DNA of 64,000 nucleotides, from NCBI RefSeq assembly GCF_020616555.1, contig NZ_CP085173.1, positions 1,054,001 through 1,118,000 on the forward strand, written 5' to 3'. Position 1 is the first letter of the stretch. Each line of letters opens with the position of its first letter. The DNA is from Streptomyces longhuiensis. Its GTDB lineage: Bacteria; Actinomycetota; Actinomycetes; Streptomycetales; Streptomycetaceae. The notes beneath the pieces are model-generated. The model made no database searches, was not told the origin of the DNA, and saw nothing but the letters and a program-made list of their open reading frames with translations. Shown here one piece after another: positions 1 to 9,713 of the stretch. The position numbers and the translations under genes were made by a program.

Positions 1-710
1 AGGCGCTTGCCGTCCCAGGCGCCGAGGATCGCGGCTGCGGTGAAGGGGGCGATGACGGCCCAGTCGAGGCCGTCGGCGGTGCCGGTGCGGGTGGCCAGTG
101 CGGCGAGCGAATTGATGACGATGACCAGGAGGCTGGTGCCGACGGCGGTCTTCATTCGCAGGCCGAGGACGCCGACCAGGGCGGGTACGGCGAGGAACCC
201 CCCGCCGACGCCGAGCACCCCCGTGACGGCGCCGAGCCCGGCTCCGGATCCTGCCGCTCTGGGCGGGCGCACGGGGCGGTCTTCCGCGGGACTGTCGTGT
301 ACGGCGTCGCCATCTGCGGGACTGCCTTGTACGGGGCCGTCTTGTGCTGGGCGGCCGGGACGGAGCATTCGCCAGGCGGCGAGTGCGGCTATCACCGAGA
401 AGGCGATGGTCAGTGCGGTGGCGGGGATGTGGCCTGCCGCGAGGCCGCCGAGCATGGCGGGGCCGATGCCCGCGGCGGCGAACATCAGTCCGGACCGCCA
501 GCGGACGTTGCCGTCCCGGGCGTGAGCGGCCAGTGAGCTGATGGATGTCAGGGTGACGATGATCAGGCTCGCGGTGGTGGCGGCGACGGGGGTGAAGCCG
601 AGCAGGTAGATCAGTGCGGGCACGGCCAGGACGCTGCCGCCCCCGCCGAGTCCGCCCAGCGCCAGACCGACCACCGCGCCTGCCACCAGGGCAAGGATGA
701 GCACGCTCAT
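1..710 (-). CDS. TauE/SafE-family sulfite/sulfur anion exporter (3' end cut off by window)
   Basis: The minus-strand frame opens at an ATG at 710 and stays open to base 1, giving about 236 residues without the C-terminus. It starts with a hydrophobic glycine-rich segment (LALGGLGGGGSVLAVPAL) that is repeated as GVLGVGGGFLAVPALVGVLG in the second half. This internal duplication is the hallmark of the TauE/SafE (DUF81) family, with a variable Pro/Asp-rich cytoplasmic loop between the halves. These membrane proteins export sulfite, thiosulfate or organosulfonates. The neighbouring persulfide dioxygenase-rhodanese and CstR-type repressor suggest removal of sulfite or thiosulfate made during sulfide oxidation. 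The family is clear; the substrate is inferred from context. Confidence 0.85.
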   Translation of the reverse strand, partial: MSVLILALVAGAVVGLALGGLGGGGSVLAVPALIYLLGFTPVAATTASLIIVTLTSISSLAAHARDGNVRWRSGLMFAAAGIGPAMLGGLAAGHIPATALTIAFSVIAALAAWRMLRPGRPAQDGPVQGSPADGDAVHDSPAEDRPVRPPRAAGSGAGLGAVTGVLGVGGGFLAVPALVGVLGLRMKTAVGTSLLVIVINSLAALATRTGTADGLDWAVIAPFTAAAILGAWDGKR

Positions 711-828
711 ATGTGATCGGGACGGGGGTCGGGGCCGGCATCGGGACCGAGGCCGGGACGGGGGCTGAGGCCCGGACAGAAAAGGGACATGGCGGGACCA
801 GGACTCCTACTGGTGTCGATCAAGGGGC

Positions 829-2199
829 TCAGGCGGCAGCGCGGACGGTCAGGCCGGCCTCTGCCGCCCGGTCGAAGCCGTCGTCGACGGCGACCACGTC
901 GCGCCCGGCCGCGTCCAGCAGCGAGGCCGCGATCCCGGCCCGCATACCGCCGGCGCAGTGCACCCACACCTGCCCGGCGGGCACCTCGTCGATCCGCTGG
1001 TGCAGTGCGTGTACGGGAATGTGGACCGAGCCCTCGACGTACCCGTCGGCGCGCTCGGAGTCGCGGCGCACATCCAGGACCACCGGCGGCACCTCTGCCC
1101 GGGACAGCTCGGCGGCCAGGTCGGCGAAGGCGGCACGGCGGAACGACGCCGGGACCTCGCCGGGCCGCAGCCAGTCGGACGGGCTGCCGGTGGCGGCGGC
1201 CGCGGGGTGGTCGATCCCGACCCGGACCAGTTCACGCTGGGCGTCGGCGAGCTGCTGGGGCGTTTCGGCGAGCAGGGTGACGGGCTTGCCCCACGGGATC
1301 ATCCACGCGAGGTAGGTGGCGATCTTGCCGTCGGCCTCGAAGTTGAACGAGCCCGCGACATGCCCCTGGGCGAACGCGACGCGGTTGCGCAGGTCCACGA
1401 CCCATTCGCCGGCCGCGAGCCGCACACCGATCTCTGCGGCGTCCGCGCGCCGGGGGGCGGTCAGGTCGACGGGGTCCGGACCGGCGGAATTGGCCGGGCC
1501 CATGTGCGCGTAATAGGCGGGGACGTCCTCCAGGCCGGCGAGCAGACCGGCGACGAAGGAGTCGACGTCCTGGATCAGGGCCGCGTTCACGGCCTTCTCC
1601 CGGCCGATGGTGCTCGCCTCGCCCGCGGCCTGCCCGGAGGAACAGAAGCTGCCGAAGCCATGGGTGGGCAGGATCGAGGTGTCATCGGGCAGCTCGGTGG
1701 CGAGCCGGTGCGCGGAGGCGTGCTGGGCGCGGGCCAGGTTCTCCGTGAGGCGCGGTTCGACCAGGTCGGGGCGGCCCACGGTGCCCATGAGCAGGGATCC
1801 GCCGGTGAACGCGGCGACCGGCGTCCCGGCTTCCTCCAGGACGTACGCGGTGTGGTGCGGGGTATGGCCGGGGGTCGCCAGGGCCCGCAAGGACAGTTCC
1901 TCGTCGATCTCGATGACGTCGCCGTCGTGGACCGGAACACGGGAGAAGGCGACCTGCGCGGCGGCGGGCACCAGGTAGGCGGCGCCGGTGACCCGGGCCA
2001 GTTCCAGGCCGCCCGTCACGTAGTCGTTGTGGATGTGCGTCTCAACGACGTGCGTGATGCGCACGCCGCGGCGCGCGGCCGCCGCGATCACCTGGTCGAT
2101 GTCACGCGGCGGATCGACCGCCACCGCGGCCCGGGCTCCCCCGGCCAGGTAGTGCCGATTGCCCAGACCCTCGATCTCGATGGTGTCGACGAAGAACAT
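829..2199 (-). CDS. CstB-like persulfide dioxygenase-rhodanese fusion (MBL fold plus two rhodanese domains)
   Basis: 456 residues. Residues 1-250 form a metallo-beta-lactamase fold with H55-x-H57-N-D59 and H112 (PGHTPHH). Residues 270-350 are a rhodanese fold with no active-site Cys, and 365-456 are a second rhodanese with an active loop HCAGGMRAG (Cys about 415). Cys186 sits in GFGSFCSSG near the dioxygenase site. This order (dioxygenase, pseudo-rhodanese, rhodanese) is that of CstB, which oxidises persulfides to thiosulfate or sulfite. The ETHE1-type Asp iron ligand in FTGD appears here as FTGG (Gly134), so metal binding may differ or this is a subfamily trait. The gene is divergent from the CstR-like gene, with two operators between, and probably shares its mRNA with the TauE gene 118 bp downstream. 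Confidence 0.85.
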   Translation of the reverse strand: MFFVDTIEIEGLGNRHYLAGGARAAVAVDPPRDIDQVIAAAARRGVRITHVVETHIHNDYVTGGLELARVTGAAYLVPAAAQVAFSRVPVHDGDVIEIDEELSLRALATPGHTPHHTAYVLEEAGTPVAAFTGGSLLMGTVGRPDLVEPRLTENLARAQHASAHRLATELPDDTSILPTHGFGSFCSSGQAAGEASTIGREKAVNAALIQDVDSFVAGLLAGLEDVPAYYAHMGPANSAGPDPVDLTAPRRADAAEIGVRLAAGEWVVDLRNRVAFAQGHVAGSFNFEADGKIATYLAWMIPWGKPVTLLAETPQQLADAQRELVRVGIDHPAAAATGSPSDWLRPGEVPASFRRAAFADLAAELSRAEVPPVVLDVRRDSERADGYVEGSVHIPVHALHQRIDEVPAGQVWVHCAGGMRAGIAASLLDAAGRDVVAVDDGFDRAAEAGLTVRAAA

Positions 2200-2222
2200 G
2201 TGCCGTTCACTTCCTCAGATGA

Positions 2223-2711
<489 letters not shown>

Positions 2712-2866
2712 TCACAGCCCGGGGGGGTGGGACACCGCACCCCACCTCCAAAGGCCCCACGCAGGCGACGACACCACCCCCTGCGCGCACCGTGCCGCCC
2801 GTGCCCGCGGCGCGTCGGCGCACGCCGTACCGGGGCGGGACAGCCTGCGGAACTACTGTCGACCGC

Positions 2867-4078
2867 ATGGACGGTGATCGCGGAACATGGCGTAAGTGTT
2901 CTCTTGCCGGCGCGGTGTTTGCCGTGTGTATGGCCGGGACCACCCTGCCGACCCCGCTCTACGGGCTCTACCAGGACAAGTTCGGGTTCTCCGAGCTGAC
3001 GGTGACCGTCGTCTATGCGGTGTACGCCTTCGGGGTCATCGGTGTGCTGTTGCTGGCCGGCAACGCGTCAGACGCTGTCGGGCGGCGGCCGGTGCTGTTG
3101 TGGGGCCTGGGGTTCGCGGCTGCCAGCGCCGTCTGCTTCCTCAGCGCCACCGGACTGGAGTGGCTGTACGCGGGGCGGCTGCTCTCCGGATTCGCCGCCG
3201 GGCTGTTCACCGGGGCCGCCACCGTGTACGTGATCGAGCTGGCGCCGCACGGCGGCGTCCCCCGCGCCACGTTCGTGGCGACCGCCGCCAACATGGGCGG
3301 GCTGGGCTGCGGTCCGCTGCTCGCCGGACTGCTCGCCCAGTACGCCGCCTGGCCGCTGTACCTGCCCTTCGCCGTGCACCTCGCGCTGGTGGTCGCCTCG
3401 GCCGCCGTGCTGCTGTGGCTGCCGGAGACCGTGGCCGAGCGGCGGGCACTGAGTACCGTACGGCCGCAGCGGCCCAGCCTGCCCCCGCAGGTGCGGCCGG
3501 TGTTCGTGCCCGCCGCGATCGCCTCGTTCGTGGGGTTCGCGTTGTTCGGGGTGTTCACCTCGGTCAGTCCGGCGTTCCTCGCCGAGTCCCTGGACGTGGA
3601 CAACCACGCCGTGAGCGGCCTGGTCGTCGCGCTCGCCTTCTTCTCCTCGACCGCGGGGCAACTGGCCGTCACCCGGGTCGGGATGGAGCGGTCACTGCCG
3701 CTGGGCTCCGCCGGACTCCTCGCCGGTCTGGCGCTGCTCGCGGGAGCGTTGCGATGGGACCTGATGCTCCTGGTGGTGCTGAGCGCGCTCGTCGGGGGTA
3801 TCGGGCAGGGGCTGGCATTTCGTGCGGCGCTCGGCGCGGTGGCCGAGGCGTCTCCCCCGGACCATCGCGCGTCGGTGATCTCCACGCTGTTCGTGGTGGC
3901 GTACACGGGCATCTCCGTGCCGGTCATCGGTGTCGGACTGCTGACCGGGCCGATCGGCCTGGAAGGTGCCGGGCTCGTGTTCATCGCGGTCATGGCGGTC
4001 CTGGTGTCGACCGCGGGTGTCTACCTGGTCCGGCGGATGCGTCGTACGACACCTGAGCACGCGCGCCCTGCCCCGTAG
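2867..4078 (+). CDS. MFS permease (12-TM, sugar/drug transporter class)
   Basis: 403 residues from the ATG at 2867, just before the first membrane segment. The open frame extends further upstream but overlaps the CsoR-family gene and looks non-coding there. The protein has about 12 hydrophobic segments and an MFS motif A in the loop after the second (GNASDAVGRRP). A central loop at about residue 190 (ETVAERRALSTV) separates the two halves. It likely works in the cytoplasmic membrane as an antiporter. No neighbour fixes the substrate. The gene starts 155 bp after the CstR-like gene and need not belong to the sulfur regulon. Confidence 0.78.
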   Translation: MDGDRGTWRKCSLAGAVFAVCMAGTTLPTPLYGLYQDKFGFSELTVTVVYAVYAFGVIGVLLLAGNASDAVGRRPVLLWGLGFAAASAVCFLSATGLEWLYAGRLLSGFAAGLFTGAATVYVIELAPHGGVPRATFVATAANMGGLGCGPLLAGLLAQYAAWPLYLPFAVHLALVVASAAVLLWLPETVAERRALSTVRPQRPSLPPQVRPVFVPAAIASFVGFALFGVFTSVSPAFLAESLDVDNHAVSGLVVALAFFSSTAGQLAVTRVGMERSLPLGSAGLLAGLALLAGALRWDLMLLVVLSALVGGIGQGLAFRAALGAVAEASPPDHRASVISTLFVVAYTGISVPVIGVGLLTGPIGLEGAGLVFIAVMAVLVSTAGVYLVRRMRRTTPEHARPAP

Positions 4079-4146
4079 CGTCTGCGCCCTGCGTGATGGG
4101 GCGGCAGCCGGCGCATCGAAGCCCCGCCCGCGTCGTTGATCAACCC

Positions 4147-4827
4147 ATGAAGATCACCATCGCGCGGCGACAGCTGCGCCTCATGGCTGCAGCAGTCGCC
4201 GCCCTGGCACTGGGACTTACGGGCGCCGTAAGCGCGCCGGCCGCGAGCTCCGCCGCAGCTCATTGCCCCACGGCGGAACTCTTCGCCACCAACAACACCG
4301 CGGTCATCACTGACCCGAACGACCCCAGACTCCTCACCCGTCTCACACGCTTCGACCACGAAGTGCGCGGGATCATCCGCGCCAACGGGGCCACGCCCGT
4401 CGCCTCGACGCTCCTGGAGGGAGTCTTCTGGTCCGGCGATCTCAAGCAGGCCACCTATGAGCGCTCACGCGCGTTCGACATCAACAGGGTCGGCCGAGAC
4501 GGGCTCCACCACATCGCCGGTGTCATCGCCAAGACGTACCGTCAGGAGTCCGTGCTCACCTTCCGCTGCCTGCCGCGCACGTCGCCGGAGACGGACGCAC
4601 TCGAGATCGAGGCGCCCGGCGTCAGCGCGAACCGGCTGCACGACGAGCTGGTCGCGGACCCGGTGGCCCGCGACAAACTCGGCGGCGGCTCGGTCACCGT
4701 CGACGGCCGGCTCGTCCTCATCGCCCCGCTCGCCGACCTGCCACTGGCCCGGGAGTTCACCGCCAAGCTCGGTGTCGACTGGCAGGCGGCCCAAGTGCAC
4801 TACGGCGACAGGGAATTCGTGAGCTGA
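4147..4827 (+). CDS. Secreted protein of unknown function
   Basis: 226 residues. The N-terminus MKITIARRQLRLM is followed by an Ala/Leu-rich core and an ASA-type cleavage region near residue 35, which is a Sec signal peptide. The mature part is a mixed-charge globular domain with two Cys (HCPTAEL and FRCLPR) that could form a disulfide. I do not recognise the family. The ATG at 4147 was chosen because it immediately precedes the signal peptide; an in-frame start at 4093 would add an unrelated, Arg-rich leader. It faces the small minus-strand gene at 4856 with a short gap. Confidence 0.65.
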   Translation: MKITIARRQLRLMAAAVAALALGLTGAVSAPAASSAAAHCPTAELFATNNTAVITDPNDPRLLTRLTRFDHEVRGIIRANGATPVASTLLEGVFWSGDLKQATYERSRAFDINRVGRDGLHHIAGVIAKTYRQESVLTFRCLPRTSPETDALEIEAPGVSANRLHDELVADPVARDKLGGGSVTVDGRLVLIAPLADLPLAREFTAKLGVDWQAAQVHYGDREFVS

Positions 4828-4830
4828 ATC

Positions 4831-4849
4831 AGGGGCGTGCCGACGCCCT
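4831..4849. terminator. Short hairpin between convergent genes
   Basis: The seven-pair arms GGGGCGT and ACGCCCT (with one G-T pair) enclose GCCG between the stop codons at 4827 and 4856. It may act as a weak bidirectional terminator. There is no T-run, as is usual for these genomes. Confidence 0.35.
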
Positions 4850-4855
4850 CACCGC

Positions 4856-5065
4856 CTATGCGCCACCGACGTGCCCGTGCGGTCCCGCGGGGTGTCCGGC
4901 CGGACCGGGCGCCGGCCGGACACCACCGTGACCGTTGAGCGCAGCGGCCGCCTGGTACTGCGCCTCAGCGGCCACCAAGCGGGCCTCCGCCACGACGTCA
5001 CCGCGTTCACGCACCAGGCTCTCGTAGACCGGCAGATGGTCGTTTCCGGTTGAGCTGTGATTCAC
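4856..5065 (-). CDS. Small protein, 69 aa, GTG start, function unknown
   Basis: Starting at the GTG at 5065 the frame encodes VNHSSTGNDHLPVYESLVRE and then an Ala/Glu-rich amphipathic helix (EARLVAAEAQYQAAAALNG) and a Gly/Pro/His-rich tail. The start is supported by AGAAGGA seven bases before the GTG. Upstream ATGs in the same frame run into the next gene's region without a ribosome site. A helical N-terminus and disordered tail are all that can be said. It could pair with the 122-aa membrane protein encoded just upstream on the same strand. Confidence 0.5.
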   Translation of the reverse strand: MNHSSTGNDHLPVYESLVRERGDVVAEARLVAAEAQYQAAAALNGHGGVRPAPGPAGHPAGPHGHVGGA

Positions 5066-5123
5066 AGGGCTGGTCCTTCTCGGTATCTGGGGCGGCCGTG
5101 CGGTAATACGGGCTCGATCGCGG

Positions 5124-5492
5124 TCACACGCGGTTGAGTCGCGCGGCGATCCCATGCCCGACCAGCAGGTAAATCACAGCCGGCAGACCGTAATTGAGGA
5201 GAACGCGAAGGCCTTCTGTGTCCATGGTGAAAACATCCTGTGACCACCAGGCCAGCCAGTCGGCCGCTCCGTGCACGAATCCGACGAAGACGTTGCCCTG
5301 GTTGGCCTCGAGCAGATAGAGCAGAATCCACAGACCCAGGAACACCGCGGCTATGTCAGCGATGCTGTGGATGACCAGCCCCGCCCGCCGGGCACCGCCC
5401 TCGCGCCGCTCAGGGCGCTGAGGTGGCTGTGGGGGCTGCTGGTACTGGTCGTAGGGGTGAGGCGGTCCGGCCATCGGGTCGTTATAGCTCAC
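5124..5492 (-). CDS. Small membrane protein with Pro/Gln-rich N-terminus (YGGT-like topology)
   Basis: 122 residues. Residues 1-37 are Pro/Gln/Arg-rich and probably disordered in the cytoplasm. Two hydrophobic segments follow, around 45-65 (IADIAAVFLGLWILLYLL) and 100-118 (GLPAVIYLLVGHGIAARL), with an aromatic stretch between them (FVHGAADWLAWWSQDVF). Such two-helix proteins are common in streptomycetes, with no assigned function. The gene ends 58 bp before the start of the 69-aa gene, so the two may be co-transcribed. Confidence 0.7.
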   Translation of the reverse strand: MSYNDPMAGPPHPYDQYQQPPQPPQRPERREGGARRAGLVIHSIADIAAVFLGLWILLYLLEANQGNVFVGFVHGAADWLAWWSQDVFTMDTEGLRVLLNYGLPAVIYLLVGHGIAARLNRV

Positions 5493-6090
5493 GGGAATCC
5501 AATCTGACGCGTCTCTCGCAGGCCGAGGCAGGGGCGGACATCACCTCTGGCTCTCTCAGGCAATCGCCTGCCGCACCACGCGCACAAGGCGTCGCGGGGG
5601 GCCTGTACAACTCTGCGTCACGCAACCTCCGTCGCGTTACTCGGCCATCGGAATATCCCAAATATGGTCAGGTGATCGGCAACTTGCCTAAATATGTGAG
5701 CCGGGGATCCATTTCACCGGCGAATACCCCGCGCCAGTGTGCCCATTTCGTGTGTTCCTCGTGATGCCTTCATGTGAATACCTCGCTTACTGTTCACGTT
5801 ACGGGGTATGGCTAGATTCGGCGATCTTCTTCGAGGGCCAACTCATAAGCAGTACCAACCGTTTCGGCGCCCGTGAAGCCCCGCGTTTCCGCCGAGTCGG
5901 GGCACCCCTGACGCCGCAGGCAGCCGCCCTGTCCGTTGCGTGCCCGCGGGCCGCCGGGCGACGTCACCCGACGCTGCGGCGTGTGACGTAGTGCACCTGG
6001 ATGTCTGGAGTGCAGAGGTGGCATGATCCGGGAGCGTGACGCCCCGCAACCCGACAGTTCGCCCATTCCGGGCGACGGAAGGACATGCGC
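5493..6090. other. 598-bp intergenic region, no gene found
   Basis: This gap lies between the divergent small membrane protein and pyruvate carboxylase genes. Its middle (about 5620-5830) is clearly richer in A and T than the surrounding DNA. It includes two AAATATG words near 5658 and 5690 and an imperfect GTGAA/TTCAC inverted pair at about 5774-5797. Short open frames on both strands lack ribosome sites and normal codon bias. It likely holds the promoters for both flanking genes and perhaps a long 5' leader for pyc. Confidence 0.5.
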
Positions 6091-9000
6091 ATGTTCCGTA
6101 AGGTGCTCGTCGCCAACCGCGGAGAGATCGCGATCCGGGCGTTCCGCGCCGGCTTTGAGCTAGGGGCTCGAACCGTCGCGGTGTTCCCCCATGAGGACCG
6201 CAACTCCCTGCACCGGATGAAGGCGGACGAAGCCTACGAGATCGGCGAGGCCGGGCACCCCGTGCGGGCCTATCTCTCCGTCGAGGAGATCATCCGCGCC
6301 GCGCGCAGGGCAGGCGCCGACGCCATCTATCCCGGGTACGGCTTCCTTTCCGAGAACCCCGAACTGGCCCTCGCCTGCGAGCGTTCCGGCATCACGTTCG
6401 TCGGGCCGAGCGCGGAGACGCTCGAACTGACCGGGAACAAGGCACGTGCTGTGGCCGCGGCCCGCGCGGCCGGCGTCCCCGTCCTCGGCTCCTCGCAGCC
6501 CTCCACCGACGTCGACGAACTGGTCCGGGCCGCCGACGATCTCGGTTTCCCGCTCTTCGTGAAGGCCGTGGCCGGAGGCGGCGGACGCGGCATGCGACGC
6601 GTCGAGGACGCGGCGACGCTGCGCGAGTCGATCGAGGCGGCGGCCCGTGAGGCCGAGTCGGCGTTCGGCGACCCGACCGTCTTCCTGGAGAAGGCCGTTG
6701 TCGAGCCCCGGCACATCGAGGTGCAGATCCTCGCCGACGGCGAGGGCCGCGTCATCCATCTCTTCGAGCGCGACTGCTCCTTGCAGCGACGCCACCAGAA
6801 GGTGATCGAGCTGGCCCCCGCGCCGAACCTCGACCCCGAGGTACGCGAGCGGATCTGCGCCGACGCCGTGAAGTTCGCCCGGCAGATCGGCTACCGCAAC
6901 GCGGGCACCGTCGAGTTCCTCCTCGACCCCGCCGGACAGCATGTGTTCATCGAGATGAATCCGCGGATCCAGGTCGAGCACACGGTGACCGAGGAAGTCA
7001 CCGATGTGGACCTCGTCCAGGCGCAGCTGCGGATCGCCGCCGGTGAGACGCTGGACGACCTCGGCCTGTCCCAGGACACCGTCCGCCTCCGCGGCGCCGC
7101 GCTGCAGTGCCGGATCACCACCGAGGACCCGGCCAACGGTTTCCGCCCCGACACCGGCAAGATCAGCGCCTACCGTTCCCCGGGCGGCTCCGGCATCCGG
7201 CTGGACGGCGGCACCACCCACGCCGGTACGGAGATCAGCGCCCACTTCGACTCGATGCTGGTCAAACTCACGTGCCGGGGAAGGGACTTCGAGACGGCGG
7301 TCGGCCGGGCCCGGCGGGCCGTCGCCGAGTTCCGCATCCGTGGTGTGTCGACGAACATCCCCTTCCTCCAGGCCGTTCTCGACGATCCCGACTTCGCCGC
7401 CGGACGCATCACCACCTCGTTCATCGAGAAGCGGCCCCATCTGCTGACCGCTCGTCACTCGGCGGACCGCGGGTCGAAGTTGCTCACCTACCTCGCCGAC
7501 GTCACGGTCAACAAGCCGCACGGCGAGCGGCCCCCGCTGATCGACGCGGCGACCAAGCTGCCGCGGCTGCCCGAAGGCGCACCGCCCGCCGGCTCCAAGC
7601 AGAAGCTGACCGAGCTCGGCCCCGAGGGCTTCGCCCGGTGGCTGCGCGCCTCGCCCACCATCGGTGTCACCGACACCACGTTCCGGGACGCGCATCAGTC
7701 GCTGCTCGCCACCCGGGTCCGCACCAAGGACCTGCTCGCCGCGGCGCCGGCCGTGGCGCAGACGGTTCCGCAGCTGCTCTCGCTGGAGTGCTGGGGCGGC
7801 GCGACCTACGACGTCGCGCTGCGCTTCCTCGCCGAGGACCCGTGGGACCGGCTCGCCGAACTGCGCGCGGCCGTGCCCAACATCTGCCTGCAGATGCTCC
7901 TGCGCGGCCGTAACACCGTCGGCTACACGCCGTACCCCACCGAGGTCACCAACGCCTTCGTGGAAGAGGCGGCCGCCACCGGCATCGACATCTTCCGGAT
8001 CTTCGACGCCCTGAACGACGTGGGTCAGATGCGGCCCGCCATCGACGCCGTGCGTGAGACCGGCTCGGCGGTCGCGGAGGTCGCCCTGTGCTACACCTCC
8101 GACCTGTCCGACCCGTCGGAGAAGCTCTACACGCTCGACTACTACCTGCGTCTCGCGGAGCAGATCGTGGACGCGGGCGCCCATGTGCTCGCGGTCAAGG
8201 ACATGGCGGGGCTGCTGCGCGCTCCCGCGGCGGCAAAGCTCGTCTCCGCGCTGCGCAGGGAGTTCGACCTGCCCGTGCACATCCACACGCACGACACCGC
8301 GGGCGGCCAGCTGGCCACCTATCTCGCGGCGATCCAGGCGGGCGCCGACGCGGTGGACGGAGCGGTGGCGTCGATGGCGGGCACCACCTCGCAGCCGTCG
8401 CTCTCGGCGATCGTCGCCGCCACCAACCACTCGGAACGGCCGACCGGTCTCGATCTTCAGGCGGTCTGCGATCTGGAGCCGTACTGGGAGAGCGTGCGCA
8501 AGATCTACGCGCCGTTCGAGGCGGGGCTGTCCTCACCGACCGGCCGCGTCTACCACCACGAGATCCCGGGCGGCCAGCTCTCCAATCTCCGGACGCAGGC
8601 CATCGCGCTCGGGCTCGGCGACCGGTTCGAGGACATCGAGGCGATGTACGCCGCCGCCGACCGGATCCTCGGCCACCTCGTGAAGGTCACCCCTTCGTCC
8701 AAGGTGGTCGGTGACCTCGCGCTGCACCTCGTGGGGGCCGGGGTGTCGCCCGAGGACTTCGAGGCCGAACCGAACTCGTTCGACCTCCCGTCCTCGGTCA
8801 TCGGCTTCCTGCACGGCGAGCTGGGTCTGCCGCCCGGCGGGTGGCCGGAGCCGTTCCGCACCAAGGCGCTGCAGGGACGCGCGGGCCCCGAGCCGATGCG
8901 CGAGCTGTCCGCCGAGGAGCGCGCCGGCCTGGCGAAGGACCCGCGGGCGACGCTGAACCAACTGCTGTTCCCCGGCCCCACCAAGGAATTCGAGAACCAC

Positions 9001-9465
9001 CGGCAGGCCTACGGCGACACCAGCGTGCTGGCGAGCAAGGACTTCTTCTACGGCATCAGCCCCGGGCGCGAGTACTCCGTGGACCTGGAACCCGGCGTCC
9101 GGCTGCTCATCGAGCTGGAGGCCATCGGCGAGGCGGACGAGCGCGGCGTGCGCACCGTGATGGCCACGCTGAACGGTCAACTGCGGCCGATCCAGGTACG
9201 GGACCACTCCGTGGCATCCGACGTCCCGGTGACCGAGAAGGCCGACAAAGCCAACTCGAACCACGTCGCCGCGCCGTTCGCGGGTGTCGTCACGCTGGCG
9301 GTGGCCGAGGGCGACACGGTGGAGGCCGGTGCGACGGTGGCCACGATCGAGGCGATGAAGATGGAGGCCTCCATCACGGCCCCGAAGGCCGGCACGGTGT
9401 CCCGGCGCGCCATCAACGCGATCCAGCAGGTGGAGGGCGGCGACCTGCTGATCGAACTCGCCTGA
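6091..9465 (+). CDS. pyc: Pyruvate carboxylase, single-chain
   Basis: 1124 residues, the normal length for one-chain pyruvate carboxylase. Order: biotin carboxylase with ATP-grasp (1-450; AGGGGRGMR near 160), carboxyltransferase (about 525-820; VTDTTFRDAHQSLLATR) and biotinyl domain (1050-1124). The biotin motif is EAMKMEAS with Lys about 1090. It makes oxaloacetate from pyruvate and bicarbonate, the anaplerotic feed of the TCA cycle. The ATG at 6091 is preferred to the one at 6085 because GGAAGGA lies seven bases before it but only one base before the upstream ATG. The gene stands alone behind a long leader and ahead of two strong hairpins. Confidence 0.97.
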   Translation: MFRKVLVANRGEIAIRAFRAGFELGARTVAVFPHEDRNSLHRMKADEAYEIGEAGHPVRAYLSVEEIIRAARRAGADAIYPGYGFLSENPELALACERSGITFVGPSAETLELTGNKARAVAAARAAGVPVLGSSQPSTDVDELVRAADDLGFPLFVKAVAGGGGRGMRRVEDAATLRESIEAAAREAESAFGDPTVFLEKAVVEPRHIEVQILADGEGRVIHLFERDCSLQRRHQKVIELAPAPNLDPEVRERICADAVKFARQIGYRNAGTVEFLLDPAGQHVFIEMNPRIQVEHTVTEEVTDVDLVQAQLRIAAGETLDDLGLSQDTVRLRGAALQCRITTEDPANGFRPDTGKISAYRSPGGSGIRLDGGTTHAGTEISAHFDSMLVKLTCRGRDFETAVGRARRAVAEFRIRGVSTNIPFLQAVLDDPDFAAGRITTSFIEKRPHLLTARHSADRGSKLLTYLADVTVNKPHGERPPLIDAATKLPRLPEGAPPAGSKQKLTELGPEGFARWLRASPTIGVTDTTFRDAHQSLLATRVRTKDLLAAAPAVAQTVPQLLSLECWGGATYDVALRFLAEDPWDRLAELRAAVPNICLQMLLRGRNTVGYTPYPTEVTNAFVEEAAATGIDIFRIFDALNDVGQMRPAIDAVRETGSAVAEVALCYTSDLSDPSEKLYTLDYYLRLAEQIVDAGAHVLAVKDMAGLLRAPAAAKLVSALRREFDLPVHIHTHDTAGGQLATYLAAIQAGADAVDGAVASMAGTTSQPSLSAIVAATNHSERPTGLDLQAVCDLEPYWESVRKIYAPFEAGLSSPTGRVYHHEIPGGQLSNLRTQAIALGLGDRFEDIEAMYAAADRILGHLVKVTPSSKVVGDLALHLVGAGVSPEDFEAEPNSFDLPSSVIGFLHGELGLPPGGWPEPFRTKALQGRAGPEPMRELSAEERAGLAKDPRATLNQLLFPGPTKEFENHRQAYGDTSVLASKDFFYGISPGREYSVDLEPGVRLLIELEAIGEADERGVRTVMATLNGQLRPIQVRDHSVASDVPVTEKADKANSNHVAAPFAGVVTLAVAEGDTVEAGATVATIEAMKMEASITAPKAGTVSRRAINAIQQVEGGDLLIELA

Positions 9466-9492
9466 CGCCCGGCGCCCGACCTGTGCGTCACT

Positions 9493-9536
9493 GAGAGATG
9501 CCGGGAGGGAGTTCCACTGCGGCACCGGCATCTCTC
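9493..9536 (+). terminator. Hairpin 1 after pyc
   Basis: Perfect 12-bp arms (GAGAGATGCCGG and CCGGCATCTCTC) enclose a 20-nt loop, 27 bp after the pyc stop codon. Confidence 0.7.
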
Positions 9537-9540
9537 AAGG

Positions 9541-9585
9541 CGTGGGCCCCGGGCCGGTCGCACTGCGACCGGCCCGGGGCCCACG
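9541..9585 (+). terminator. Hairpin 2 after pyc (20-bp perfect stem)
   Basis: A perfect 20-bp stem, 9541-9560 paired with 9566-9585, closes on a 5-nt loop CACTG. It is one of the strongest stem-loops in the window and lacks a T-run. Together with hairpin 1 it insulates pyc from the DinB-family gene. Confidence 0.85.
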
Positions 9586-9713
9586 CGTCACTGGGTCGGG
9601 CGGTTTCGGCAGGGTCTTTACCCGTCACCGGCGTATGTAGGACAGCAACTGACCTCAATGCCTCATAACGTGTTTCTTGTCCGACGGAACAGAAACACGT
9701 GGAGGCGGAAACC

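Noticed and set aside
5812..6203. Small minus-strand frames before pyc
   Set aside because: They overlap the pyc start, lack ribosome sites and have no recognisable sequence.
6160..8430. A 756-codon minus-strand open frame
   Set aside because: Antisense to pyruvate carboxylase, no motifs.
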